Under the pieces are notes generated by a model. The model had not been told where the DNA came from. It saw nothing but the letters and a program-made list of their open reading frames with translations, and did not search any database. Positions 17,196 to 26,947 of a DNA stretch of 64,000 nucleotides are shown one piece after another. The stretch comes from Bacteroidota bacterium (GTDB lineage: Bacteria; Bacteroidota; Bacteroidia; Cytophagales; Cyclobacteriaceae). The stretch is from positions 27,421 through 91,420 of the forward strand of contig JACPVX010000068.1 in the NCBI GenBank assembly GCA_016191555.1, read 5' to 3'. Positions within the stretch are counted from its first letter, which is position 1, and each line of letters starts with the position of its first letter. The translations under genes and the position numbers were made by a program.

Positions 17196-19949
17196 TCAGA
17201 ATTTGAAGTTGTAAACGAGTGTTGGAATCACCGTTGCAAATACAGAAAGCTTATATCCTTGAATCGTTCCGTTTTCGGAAGTGAAGAAAACGGAATATGC
17301 ATTGGCATTGCTTGTTACATTATACAAAGCAAACGTCCATGAACTGTGAGCCAGTTTTTTGATTTTGTGATTTCCCTCCAGATTAAAAGAAAGATCCGAC
17401 CGAAAATAATCGGGTATACGAAAGGCATTTCGATCGGAATAGAAAATGCGCATCACACCGCCTAAGTCGTATTTGGCAATAGGCAATGTGATAGGTCGTC
17501 CGGTGCTGTAAACTACATTTAACGAAACACTAAGGCGTCTGCTAAATTTATAATTGCCAATAAAATTAAACGCATGTGGTTTATCATAACGGCTCGGGTA
17601 ATAGGTCCCGTTGTTGATAGTTTCAGAAGCGAAACTTCCCTGTGCGGATAGAAACGAACGCGAATAGGTGTAGCTGATCCATCCATTAAGTTTACCGGAA
17701 GGTTTTTTAATTAAAAATTCAATTCCATACGCTTGACCCCTGGCCTTTACAACATCTGTTTCAAGATGCTTGTTTAAAAGCAGATTGGCTCCATCTTTGA
17801 AATCGGTAATGCCTTCCATTTCTTTATAATAAGCTTCAAGGGATGTTTCAATGGAATTTTGTCTGAAATTTTTATACAGCCCAATGGAGTATTGATCACC
17901 GACTTGTGGAGGAATATAAGTATCGCTTAGTTTCCAGATATCCGTTGGAGCAATGGCAACTGTATTCGAAAGCATTTGAATGTACTGGCGCATTCTGTTG
18001 AAACTTATTTTTAACGATGCGCTTTTGGAAATCGAATAGCGGAGTGACGCACGTGGTTCCAACCCATGATAAGTAGCAATAACACTGCCAGCCGAATAAC
18101 CGATCGTATCAATTATATTATTTATTTGACGAGGTGCATTTGCTCCATAGATATACACATTTTTGGGTCCAATGTTTTGGTAATAGGAATAGCGCGCTCC
18201 CACATAGAGAGATAAAGCCGGACTTAACTCGATGGATTCGCCCAGATAAATAGCGCTTTCATAAGCTTGCTCTTCGGGTATAGCGTCAGTTTTAATTTTA
18301 GAGGCGCTGCCGATTGGCTCATAGGTTCCTGCGGCAACTACATATTTCGTAAAGTGAATGCCGGCAGAAATCGTGTTTTTAGAATTGAGAAAGTAGTTAA
18401 AATCTGCTTTTGCGTTTAGCTGTTGTATGGAGAATTTGAGTGATGATGCTTCTACCGGATTTTTTGTAGTCGAGATACTGTAGTTGTATTGACTTGCCGC
18501 ACCGGTAAACGTGCCAAACAATTTGTTGTTAAAAATGTGTTTCCATTTTAATGAAACATTTTTATCACTGTATTGATAAAGTGTATCACTCTTTAGTTTA
18601 AAGTCATCGCTGCTGGCATAGCCCGAGAGATAAAGATGATTTTTTTCATTGATCTGATGAGTGACATTCAGATTCAAATCATAAAATGAAGCTTGGCTAT
18701 TCTTTAACTCTTTTGTTTCGAACTGCCGCAAAAGCCAATCCGAGTACGTGGATCGAATGCCAATTAAGAATGTAGTTTTATCTTTTATGATCGGCCCTTC
18801 GAGCGTCAGTCTACCGGTAATAGGACTAAGCCCACCAGCTCCTTGTATTTTTTTTGAATTACCCTCTTTCGATTGTACGGATAAAACAGAAGACAGACGC
18901 CCGCCATACTCGGCTCCGATACCGCTCTTCAACAACTCTACGTTGCGGAGAACATCCGGATTAAATGTAGAAAAGAATCCAAATAGATGAGAAGGATTGT
19001 AAACAGTAGCATCATTATACAAAATTAGATTTTGATTGCTCGCACCTCCACGGACGTTCAGGCCAACTGTTCCTTCCCCAACAGATTGAACACCGGGAAG
19101 TGTTAATACAACTTTCATGATATCAGCTTCACCCAGCGCTAATGGAATTTGTTTAATTGCTTTTACATCCAACCGCTCAACACCCATTTGTGTACCGGTT
19201 AAGGCAATGTCTTTGTCTGATTTTACAATCACTTCCTTAAGAGCCGTTACCTCTTCTTCTAAGTCGATGTTTAGTTTTCCATCCGCATTAAGTATGATTT
19301 GCTTCGCATGGGTTTTCATACCAATACTTCTAATCACCACTTGGTGTTGCCCTCTCGGCAGTGTAAGCGAGTAGTATCCAAAGGCATCTGTCGCTGTGCC
19401 CATTCTTAGTTTTTCAACAGAAAGGGTCGCACCTATTACAGGTTCTCCATTTTGCTTATCGCGAATAACTCCTGCAACCGTAGCATTGCCTGTAACTGAC
19501 CCTGTTGTCTTACCAATTATAACCGGTACCTGATTGTCAGCTTTCGATTGAGCAGGTGGCTCCAAAAACTCCAAGTATGCCGAAGAAACAGAATCATTCG
19601 ATACTTGCTGGTTTAGAAAATAATTGGAAGGTAATTTTGTGGTGAGCGTACGGTTATTGGTAATGAAAATAGTCCTGTCAACCACAAAATAGCGCAGCGT
19701 GCTATTTTCAAAAATCTTATCCAGAATTTTGGCCAAAGAGACTTGATTAAAATCTCCACGTACAATAATTGTCTTTACCCACTCAGGGCGATAATAGAAA
19801 TGATAGTTCGTTTGCGATTCAATTTTCTGTATGAAAGTATCGAAATGGATTGAGTCGACCTTTAACGAAATGGAATCAGTAAGCTGAGCCTGTGCAGAAA
19901 TATTCCAGATTACGAACCAACAGCACAAAACCGTTTTCATCGTTGACAT
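17196..19949 (-). CDS. TonB-dependent receptor with STN and CarboxypepD_reg domains
   Basis: A 917-residue outer membrane receptor. It has a signal peptide (ending SAQAQ), an STN domain (residues about 25-100), a CarboxypepD_reg beta-sandwich (about 155-240: VAGVIRDKQNGEPVIGATLS), a plug (about 250-360 with LNVRGGASNQNLILYNDA) and a 22-strand-type barrel to a C-terminal Phe. STN domains usually signal to an anti-sigma factor, but no sigma/anti-sigma pair is nearby. It is the first gene of a tight run with DUF4249 and MG2 genes. Substrate unknown. Confidence 0.92.
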   Translation of the reverse strand: MSTMKTVLCCWFVIWNISAQAQLTDSISLKVDSIHFDTFIQKIESQTNYHFYYRPEWVKTIIVRGDFNQVSLAKILDKIFENSTLRYFVVDRTIFITNNRTLTTKLPSNYFLNQQVSNDSVSSAYLEFLEPPAQSKADNQVPVIIGKTTGSVTGNATVAGVIRDKQNGEPVIGATLSVEKLRMGTATDAFGYYSLTLPRGQHQVVIRSIGMKTHAKQIILNADGKLNIDLEEEVTALKEVIVKSDKDIALTGTQMGVERLDVKAIKQIPLALGEADIMKVVLTLPGVQSVGEGTVGLNVRGGASNQNLILYNDATVYNPSHLFGFFSTFNPDVLRNVELLKSGIGAEYGGRLSSVLSVQSKEGNSKKIQGAGGLSPITGRLTLEGPIIKDKTTFLIGIRSTYSDWLLRQFETKELKNSQASFYDLNLNVTHQINEKNHLYLSGYASSDDFKLKSDTLYQYSDKNVSLKWKHIFNNKLFGTFTGAASQYNYSISTTKNPVEASSLKFSIQQLNAKADFNYFLNSKNTISAGIHFTKYVVAAGTYEPIGSASKIKTDAIPEEQAYESAIYLGESIELSPALSLYVGARYSYYQNIGPKNVYIYGANAPRQINNIIDTIGYSAGSVIATYHGLEPRASLRYSISKSASLKISFNRMRQYIQMLSNTVAIAPTDIWKLSDTYIPPQVGDQYSIGLYKNFRQNSIETSLEAYYKEMEGITDFKDGANLLLNKHLETDVVKARGQAYGIEFLIKKPSGKLNGWISYTYSRSFLSAQGSFASETINNGTYYPSRYDKPHAFNFIGNYKFSRRLSVSLNVVYSTGRPITLPIAKYDLGGVMRIFYSDRNAFRIPDYFRSDLSFNLEGNHKIKKLAHSSWTFALYNVTSNANAYSVFFTSENGTIQGYKLSVFATVIPTLVYNFKF

Positions 19950-20015
19950 TTACTTGTTAAAGCCGCATTACTCGCATAGAAATCTTCAAGAAAAATATTC
20001 CTGATTGACGCACCT

Positions 20016-20735
20016 TCATTTAAGTTTCAAATAAAAGTCGACCGCTTTTACAAGGCTTGCTTCTATTTTACTCTTTTTAAAACGGAGACGCTCGGAGCGA
20101 ATAAAGCTAGTCAACTCCTGAGAATGATCACTGAGAATTTTGATCAGCGCCTTTTTTCCGGTGATGAAGTAATAGATGTCATTCTTTTTTACCAAAAAGC
20201 GCGTCTTTTCGGTGAATTCTCTGACCACTTTACCCGATGAGGTGGTTTCTTTTAGCTCCTTTACTCGCTTGGCGTAAAGGCATACGTCTCCTTCAATCAG
20301 GCAATCGTAATATCCAAGGGGCAATGATTTTGAATAAAGTGACTTGAAGCGATGCCCATTCAGTGTAAAGTGTAGGACCTTACTTTTCACTAACTGAATC
20401 ATTCGATAAGGCGATTCTTGCTCGATGATTATTTCATCTGTGTGGGTATTGTATCGAAAAGAGATGTTTGTAAAAACCTGTCCGTCATATTCAATATTGC
20501 CTTCGCTCCATTCATTTGACAAATAATAAGGGTGCTCTTTGCCTGTAGGCTGATATTCAAGGTACTCGCTGCCATTCAAAACACGCTCCTGCCCGCGAAT
20601 GGCGTTGGTATAGATTTCTTTAGCATTTGTAATAGAAGTAGTTAAAAACGAAGTGTCTGACTTAGGCGATTGCGAATAAGTCAAAGTGGAGAAAAGCAGA
20701 AAACCAATCTGTAAAACTATAACCCCTCTCATCAT
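20016..20735 (-). CDS. Uncharacterised secreted protein (239 aa)
   Basis: A 239-residue protein with a signal peptide (ending LTYSQS). The mature protein has beta-strand-rich sequence (YEYLEYQPTG-like LNGSEYLEYQPTG, FTNISFRYNTHTDEIIIE) and a basic C-terminal helix (RSERLRFKKSKIEASLVKAV). Similar unnamed proteins occur in Bacteroidota. A gap of 66 bases separates it from the TonB receptor gene and it may or may not share its transcript. Function unknown. Confidence 0.65.
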   Translation of the reverse strand: MMRGVIVLQIGFLLFSTLTYSQSPKSDTSFLTTSITNAKEIYTNAIRGQERVLNGSEYLEYQPTGKEHPYYLSNEWSEGNIEYDGQVFTNISFRYNTHTDEIIIEQESPYRMIQLVKSKVLHFTLNGHRFKSLYSKSLPLGYYDCLIEGDVCLYAKRVKELKETTSSGKVVREFTEKTRFLVKKNDIYYFITGKKALIKILSDHSQELTSFIRSERLRFKKSKIEASLVKAVDFYLKLK

Positions 20736-20773
20736 ACCAGATTTTCAACAGGGCTAATATACAACTTAGAACT

Positions 20774-23722
20774 TTAACTCATCAACATCTCAATATCTTC
20801 TCGCGTCAGCGACTTCACTACGTTCTCTTCGTTTTGGATGAGATTTTCCGAGAGCTTGAGTTTATGTTTTTGCAGGGTCAGTATTTTTTCTTCTACTGTG
20901 TTGCGTGTAATGAATTTGTAAGTGAATACTTTTTTCTTCTGCCCAATGCGGTGAGCGCGGTCAGCTGCTTGTGCTTCGACTGCCGGATTCCACCATGGAT
21001 CGAGAATAAATACATAATCGGCCTCGGTAAGATTTAATCCCAATCCACCGGCTTTGATCGAAATCAAAAATACTTTCAGGTCTGGATTTTTATTGAACTT
21101 CTCCACCTGCTCCTGACGATCGGTGCTCGATCCATCCAAATACGCAAATGGAATTTTCCGGTCTTTCAACATCTCTTTCATGATTTCCAAATGCTTGACA
21201 AACTGGCTAAACACCAACAGCTTGTGCCCCTCCAGCAAAGCATTTTCAATCATGTGCGAAACGTCTTCCAGTTTTCCAGACGAGCCTGTGTAATGACTAT
21301 CCACCATGCGTGGATGGTTGGAGATTTGTCGAAGCTTCGTTAAACCTTCTAATATCTGAATGCGAGAGCTGCCAATTCCTTCTTTGTCGATCAGCTCCAG
21401 AATTTTATGACGATAGAATGACTTTACCTCTTCGTACTTCTGCTCTTGCTCGGCACTCATATTGGTGTAGTAGATGTTCTCTACTTTCTCCGGCAAGTCG
21501 GTGGCCACTTGCGATTTTAATCTGCGCAGCATGAATGGCCGAATGATGCCATTGAGTTTTTTTGTTTTTGCCTCATCGGCTTTTTTCTCAATGGGCAATT
21601 GATATTCTTTCTTGAAGAAGGTTTGACCTCCCAGCAATCCAGGATTGATAAACGTCATCTGCGACCAGAGATCGAGCGTGGTATTTTCCAACGGTGTTCC
21701 CGTAAGGGTCAATTTATATCTCGACTTTAACTGCATCACCGCCTTGGCAATGTTGGCCGTTGGGTTCTTAATTACCTGCGATTCATCCAGAATGATGTAG
21801 TTGAAATAAAATTTATCCAACACATCGATATCAAGGCGAGTGATACCATACGATGTAAGTACCAAATCGTATTTGCTGAACCGACTCACATCTTTATTTC
21901 GTAGCGTGCCGGTGTAGGTTAAAATTTTTAGATCGGGTGTAAACTTAGAAGCCTCCATCTCCCAGTTGTAGATGAGCGAAGTAGGCATTACTAATAAAGA
22001 GGTGCCCGCATTTCCTTTTTCTTTTTCGGATTGAAGCAACGCCAAAGTTTGTACGGTTTTTCCCAAACCCATGTCATCGGCTAAGCAGCCACCCAAATGA
22101 AACTCATTTAGAAAGCGCAGCCAGTTGTAACCTGCTTTTTGATAAGGGCGCAGCGTGCCTTTGAATTGTGCAGGCAGTGCATAGTCTTTGATGCCGGTGA
22201 ATGATTGCAGATTGCGCAAGCGATCGCTCATTTGCACTTTGGCCAGATTGCCTTCTTCCAATTCACTCACCAGATTGATGTGATGCTTTTTCAGCATCGG
22301 CTTTTCTTGTTCGCCATGCGTTTCGCTGAGTGCAAACAGATCGCCATACTTAATCAACCACGCATCCGGAATGATCGCAATTTCTCCATTTGGTAATTTA
22401 AACTCCACCTTCTTTTTGAGAATGAGTTTGCGTAGTTCTTTGAACGAGATTTCGTATTCACCAAACTTGATGCGTGCATGAATATCAAACCAGTCGATGT
22501 TTTCTTTGACTTCGAGTTCAATAACCGCCTTGCCCACAAAATATTTTTTGTCGCGGTTTTCCGGCTGGTTTACTTCAAAGCCAAGATTGAGGAGGTTGAC
22601 ACGATTTTCGTTTAACCACGAAAAAGCGTGTGCTTTGTCTACCGCACACCGGAATCCCCGTAAGGGCAGGCCTAACTTAATTAATGTTTGCGCTGATTTT
22701 TTCTCGGATTCCGTATTTCGCTTAATGCGATGGAAAACATAATCGTTGTCCTTTTTTTCTACAGTAACACTTACCGGCCCAAAGGCATCTCCCCGGAATT
22801 TATATTTTCCGTAACGGAAAGAAAGATCAAATACAATCTTACCGGCTTCATCGTCTGTGCTTTCGGCACCTTCACCTTCTTGTCCAAACAAGGTAGGTAC
22901 CGTCTTTTCATTGGCCGTGGGTAACTCTGAGATGGTCAGTAACGGATGCGGGTCGTGTTCGTGCTTGGCAATCTCAAAACCATGCGCTTCTATTTCATCA
23001 AACGAAGCAATGAGCGGAGCGACAAATCGATTGTAATAGGTTTCCTCTAAATTTTTTGGAATCACTACATGTTTCTTGTTCAAGAAGGGTTGTAGTTTTT
23101 TTCCATCAACAAACTTTTCAAACCCGTATAGTTTTCCGTTGAAAACCATCCAAGCAGGCAGTTTGCAAATGAGATATGCGTTGGGGCTAGGAATTTCTAC
23201 CCGCTTACCATTGTGTGAAATGGTAGGATAATAGTTGGTGTTTTCTTCGCTGCGCCTAAAGTGAAATTGAATGGTTGCGCGCGTTTCAAGTACTTCGAGT
23301 TTGCGCCACGTGGGTTCTCCATCGTTGCCCATTTCAAAAAGCATTTTACCTTTCAGCTTGTCGAGCACGAGTGCTCTGCGCTTTTCCATGTAAGCTTCAA
23401 TTTGTTCTTGCAGCATTTCATCACCTTTTTCTTTGTGAAATACTTTGCTGAAGAACTCATCTGGCTTCATTATTTTTTTTGAGAAGTGTTTGAGCACAGC
23501 ATCCTGATTCATGCTGTCCATCATCTCAATCAATTCAAAATCGCGTGCGTCCAGCCCTTTCGAAAACTCGCGTGCATTTTTGGAAGATATGTTCTGATGC
23601 TGATAAGTCAGTTTGCCTTTTTCATCCAAATGCACGATAAAGGACTCGAATATATAGCCCAAGTACTCGTGCTGATACAGCGAGTAGATAATTTGAAAGG
23701 GTTGTGCTGCCGATACTTTCAT
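20774..23722 (-). CDS. SNF2-family helicase
   Basis: A 982-residue DEAD/DEAH-box-like SNF2 ATPase. The N-terminal half (to about 470) is a family-associated region of unknown role. Then come motif I DDMGLGKTVQ, motif II DESQ (in place of DEAH/DEAQ), motif III TLTGTPLEN, and the C-terminal helicase with motif VI ADRAHRIGQ. It probably remodels protein-DNA complexes, like HepA/RapA, but its target is unknown. There is no obvious partner gene. Confidence 0.88.
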   Translation of the reverse strand: MKVSAAQPFQIIYSLYQHEYLGYIFESFIVHLDEKGKLTYQHQNISSKNAREFSKGLDARDFELIEMMDSMNQDAVLKHFSKKIMKPDEFFSKVFHKEKGDEMLQEQIEAYMEKRRALVLDKLKGKMLFEMGNDGEPTWRKLEVLETRATIQFHFRRSEENTNYYPTISHNGKRVEIPSPNAYLICKLPAWMVFNGKLYGFEKFVDGKKLQPFLNKKHVVIPKNLEETYYNRFVAPLIASFDEIEAHGFEIAKHEHDPHPLLTISELPTANEKTVPTLFGQEGEGAESTDDEAGKIVFDLSFRYGKYKFRGDAFGPVSVTVEKKDNDYVFHRIKRNTESEKKSAQTLIKLGLPLRGFRCAVDKAHAFSWLNENRVNLLNLGFEVNQPENRDKKYFVGKAVIELEVKENIDWFDIHARIKFGEYEISFKELRKLILKKKVEFKLPNGEIAIIPDAWLIKYGDLFALSETHGEQEKPMLKKHHINLVSELEEGNLAKVQMSDRLRNLQSFTGIKDYALPAQFKGTLRPYQKAGYNWLRFLNEFHLGGCLADDMGLGKTVQTLALLQSEKEKGNAGTSLLVMPTSLIYNWEMEASKFTPDLKILTYTGTLRNKDVSRFSKYDLVLTSYGITRLDIDVLDKFYFNYIILDESQVIKNPTANIAKAVMQLKSRYKLTLTGTPLENTTLDLWSQMTFINPGLLGGQTFFKKEYQLPIEKKADEAKTKKLNGIIRPFMLRRLKSQVATDLPEKVENIYYTNMSAEQEQKYEEVKSFYRHKILELIDKEGIGSSRIQILEGLTKLRQISNHPRMVDSHYTGSSGKLEDVSHMIENALLEGHKLLVFSQFVKHLEIMKEMLKDRKIPFAYLDGSSTDRQEQVEKFNKNPDLKVFLISIKAGGLGLNLTEADYVFILDPWWNPAVEAQAADRAHRIGQKKKVFTYKFITRNTVEEKILTLQKHKLKLSENLIQNEENVVKSLTREDIEMLMS

Positions 23723-23757
23723 TTTTAAAATCCCAGTTCTAACATTAAAAAAGATTG

Positions 23758-23786
23758 CTAAAAGCAGCTCAAGGAACTGTTTTTAG
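23758..23786 (-). terminator. Possible hairpin between helicase and LolE-like gene
   Basis: CTAAAAGCAG (23758-23767) and CTGTTTTTAG (23777-23786) pair over ten positions with one mismatch around a nine-base loop. It lies between two minus-strand genes and could end the LolE transcript or attenuate the helicase gene. The stem is AT-rich, so support is weak. Confidence 0.28.
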
Positions 23787-23877
23787 AAAATTTCAGACCA
23801 AGGGGACTTGCAAAGTAGCGATTCTGTATGAAATAATTCTTCACTTTTTGGGTAAGAACCTACACGCTCATTACATG

Positions 23878-25095
23878 CTATAGGTCTTCTGTAGAGAAAG
23901 ATTTGGCGGCTACCGAAGCAGGATAGAACGAAATCAGGAGGGTAATGGCGATCATTACAGCGGAAATGGATAGAAAATCCAATGGATTCAGTTTTACCGG
24001 ATAGTTGACAACAAGAGAGTTTTCCATTCCCATTCCCACCAGCCCAAATTGATCTTGTAGCCAGCAAATGGTGCCTCCGAAAACAAGCCCGATTCCCGCC
24101 CCCAGAAATGCGATCAGCGCTCCCTCGCTCAAAAAAATATTTCTAATCAATCTCGGGCTTGCACCAACAGCTGAGAGAATGGCAACATCTTTTTTCTTGT
24201 CGATCACCAACATCATTAATGAGAAAAAGATGTTAATGGAAGCGACCAAAATTAAAAGGGTAAGCGCTAAAAAAGTAAACAGCTTCTCCATTTTTAACAG
24301 CTTGTAGATATCCTTGTGCTGTTGCTCATTGGTAAGAACCGAAAAACGATCGCCAAGTAGCTTTTGTAACTCTTGTTGAACGCTGGCTGTGGCTGACTTT
24401 GTTTTTATTTCGAGGCTTGTTCTTTTATTACCATAGTCCAAAAGATCCTGAGCGAAGGCTAGTGGAAGGAAAATATAATTGTCGTCATAGTTTTTTTCAA
24501 TAGAAAACACACTTCCGGGTTCGATGTCTCTTCGGGCATAAAGTTTAGAAATGTCTAGTGAGGAGGCCTTGGCGTTTTTAATGTAGTAAACCTGTAGAGG
24601 ATAGATGTTATTCTCTACAGTAATATTGAGAGCGTAGCGAACGCCTCTTCCAATGATGGCATAATTGATTCCGTTTTCGCGCAGGCGTAATTTCCCTTCT
24701 ACAATGTGGTCGTCCAGCCGATGTTGATTAATGAAGTTGTCACTGAGACCTTTAATGGTGACAACAATATCGGCATCGCGGTAACGCACTAATGCATAAT
24801 CTTCTATGACTTCCGTAACGGTTTCTACGCCTTCAATAGCTTTTATTTTTTGCAAAAAGACCGAGTCCACTTCAAACGATTTGCCCTTAACGGCTTCTAC
24901 TTTTATTTCCGGATCGAAAGTGGTATTTAATGACCGTAGCAGATCGCCTAAGCCATTAAAAACAGAAAGCACAATAATGAGGGCCGCGGTTGAGAAGGCA
25001 ACACCACCCATCGATATAATTGAAATAGCATTGATAAAATTTTTCTTCCTGGTAGAGAGAAAGTATCGTTTCGCTATGAAAAGGGAAAGGTTCAA
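23878..25095 (-). CDS. LolC/LolE/FtsX-like ABC permease
   Basis: A 405-residue permease with one N-terminal membrane helix, a large periplasmic domain and three C-terminal helices, the MacB/FtsX topology. It resembles LolC/E lipoprotein-release subunits (IAKRYFLSTRKKNFINAISI) and an adjacent rbfA is common in Bacteroidota. The start is TTG at 25095, because no upstream in-frame ATG fits. An ATPase partner is not encoded in the window, so it may share one encoded elsewhere. Confidence 0.85.
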   Translation of the reverse strand: MNLSLFIAKRYFLSTRKKNFINAISIISMGGVAFSTAALIIVLSVFNGLGDLLRSLNTTFDPEIKVEAVKGKSFEVDSVFLQKIKAIEGVETVTEVIEDYALVRYRDADIVVTIKGLSDNFINQHRLDDHIVEGKLRLRENGINYAIIGRGVRYALNITVENNIYPLQVYYIKNAKASSLDISKLYARRDIEPGSVFSIEKNYDDNYIFLPLAFAQDLLDYGNKRTSLEIKTKSATASVQQELQKLLGDRFSVLTNEQQHKDIYKLLKMEKLFTFLALTLLILVASINIFFSLMMLVIDKKKDVAILSAVGASPRLIRNIFLSEGALIAFLGAGIGLVFGGTICWLQDQFGLVGMGMENSLVVNYPVKLNPLDFLSISAVMIAITLLISFYPASVAAKSFSTEDL

Positions 25096-25112
25096 TGGAG
25101 GCGGAAGATGAT

Positions 25113-25481
25113 TTAATTTTTATCTTCTTTAGGAATATGCAAATTTTTGATGATGTCTTCAATGCGTTGCGCGCCCTCCTCTATCTCGTCAATAAAAAAT
25201 ACCAATTGGGGTACAATGCGAGCCTGGTTGCGTATTTTGTTGCCTAAGGCCTTGCGAATCTCACTCTTCTTCAAGTTGATTTTATCAAGTGTTGCCTGTT
25301 TGTCTTTGGCGAGCGTCATGCTCAGGTAAATTTTGGCAACACTCAAATCGGGGCTCATGCGCACATCGGCCACCGTTATGAAGGCATTATCTAATAAATT
25401 GGTCTTTTCCTTCAGAAAAATGTCGCTTAGCTCTTTTAAGATTAGCTTGCTGTATTTTTGTTGTCGTACGGTTCCACTCAT
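25113..25481 (-). CDS. rbfA: Ribosome-binding factor A
   Basis: A 122-residue KH-like 30S assembly factor. It has RQQKYSKLILKELSDIFLKE, DVRMSPDLSVAKIY, the KALGNKIRNQARIVPQLVFF core and the C-terminal DIIKNLHI typical of RbfA. ATG 25481 is preferred over an upstream in-frame start because it gives the usual N-terminus (MSGTVRQQKYSK). It matures the 16S rRNA 5' end region, and its LolE-like neighbour starts 17 bases after its stop. Confidence 0.92.
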   Translation of the reverse strand: MSGTVRQQKYSKLILKELSDIFLKEKTNLLDNAFITVADVRMSPDLSVAKIYLSMTLAKDKQATLDKINLKKSEIRKALGNKIRNQARIVPQLVFFIDEIEEGAQRIEDIIKNLHIPKEDKN

Positions 25482-25510
25482 AAAGTAAAAGTACAGAATG
25501 TCAATCACAC

Positions 25511-25518
25511 TATTTTTG
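25511..25518 (+). promoter_or_regulatory. Candidate -7 promoter box (TATTTTTG)
   Basis: TATTTTTG fits TAnnTTTG and lies 28 bases before the GTG at 25547. Transcription starting about 5-7 bases downstream would leave a short leader for the GTG start and essentially none for the TTG at 25526. This supports GTG 25547 as the start. Confidence 0.4.
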
Positions 25519-25546
25519 ATTTTATTTGCGCCTTCAACACTTTTTT

Positions 25547-26947
25547 GTGCTGCGATTTTTTAGATACAATGATCCTTATCGGCTGCTGGCTGTTCTCTTC
25601 ATTCTGATTGTAATCAGTTTGCCACTTTTTATTAGTCCGGCCGGCATTACTTGGCACGAGTTGAAGGATCTGGTGTTGGGCGAGGCACTCAATGACGGCA
25701 AGTCAATTTATACCGGCATCGTAGATGATACCGCGCCCATTGCTGCCTGGTTCAATGGGTGGATGGATTTTGTGTTTGGGCATTCGTTAACAGCCAGACA
25801 TATCACTGCCTTATTATTAATTTTTTTTCAAGCGTCCTTTTTTGCAGTACTTCTTATCAGCAATAAAGCATATAACGAAAATACGTACCTCCCTGCACTT
25901 ATTTTTGGTGTTCTTGGTTTGTTTTCGTTTGACATGCTGGCACTTTCACAGGAATTGTTGGCCTCTACTATTTTACTTTTTGCGCTGAATAATCTATTTA
26001 AGGATATTGAATTTCGTGAGCAGCGCGATGAAGTCGTCTTTAATTTGGGAATTTATCTGGGGCTTGCATCGCTTATCTTGTTTAGCTGTTTTGTGTTTTT
26101 GCCAGGCACACTGATCATTCTATCGGTTTTCACACGAATGAATTTACGCAAGGCATTATTGCTTATTTTCAGTTTTGCCCTTCCGCATTTGATGCTATTT
26201 TCTTTTTTCTTTTTGAAGAATAATGAGCGCTATCTGATCGATTACTTTTATGCACCCAATTTGACATTTCACACGGAAGCTATTCTTTCTGCAAGTTCTT
26301 TACTTTGGTTGACAGCTGTACCGATTATTTATCTCCTTTTTTCGATGGTAATGCTCAACCGAGAAGCTCACTTTACGAAATATCAGTCGCAGTTGCTTCA
26401 GGTAATGTTGTTGTGGTTGGTCATTGCATTTGTACACCTGGTTATAACCCGTGAGCGTACCCCACATAGCTTCTATTTCTTTTTGCCACCCCTGACGTAT
26501 TTTATTAATCATTATCTATTGCTGATTCGCAGGAAGCGATTGGCAGAAGTCATGCTACTATTGTTGTTGACAGCAGTGATTAGTATTTCATTAATGAGTA
26601 AGAGTGGAAAATGGAAGGCAATTAATTATGATAAACTTTTTGCGATTGCATCGGCAGCCGACCCAACTTTGAAGGGCAAGCGAATTCTGCTATTAGAAAA
26701 GAATGAAGGCTACTATTTGGAAAACAAATTGGCCGCTTCTTTTTTGAATTGGGATCTTTCAAAAAATGTCTTCAACAACCCTGATGAATTTGAAAACATC
26801 AATCAAATAGATCGATCCTTCCAGCAAGATGCTCCGGAAGTTATTATCGATAAAGACAATTTAATGAACCCGTTTTTTGAACGACTTCCAGCTTGGAAAG
26901 CGAGATATAAAAAAGAAGGAACGCGTTACTATAAAATTAGCAACTGA
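25547..26947 (+). CDS. Polytopic membrane protein (unknown)
   Basis: About 466 residues with roughly ten membrane helices, then a soluble C-terminal domain of about 100 residues (KRILLLEKNEGYYLENKLAA). The start is uncertain: GTG 25547 gives an N-terminus LRFFRYNDPYRLLAVLF, and TTG 25526 would add seven residues. The layout resembles undescribed Bacteroidota integral membrane families such as DUF6427; it could be a glycosyltransferase-like or transport-related protein. It ends convergently, overlapping rpiB by 11 bases. Confidence 0.65.
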   Translation: MLRFFRYNDPYRLLAVLFILIVISLPLFISPAGITWHELKDLVLGEALNDGKSIYTGIVDDTAPIAAWFNGWMDFVFGHSLTARHITALLLIFFQASFFAVLLISNKAYNENTYLPALIFGVLGLFSFDMLALSQELLASTILLFALNNLFKDIEFREQRDEVVFNLGIYLGLASLILFSCFVFLPGTLIILSVFTRMNLRKALLLIFSFALPHLMLFSFFFLKNNERYLIDYFYAPNLTFHTEAILSASSLLWLTAVPIIYLLFSMVMLNREAHFTKYQSQLLQVMLLWLVIAFVHLVITRERTPHSFYFFLPPLTYFINHYLLLIRRKRLAEVMLLLLLTAVISISLMSKSGKWKAINYDKLFAIASAADPTLKGKRILLLEKNEGYYLENKLAASFLNWDLSKNVFNNPDEFENINQIDRSFQQDAPEVIIDKDNLMNPFFERLPAWKARYKKEGTRYYKISN

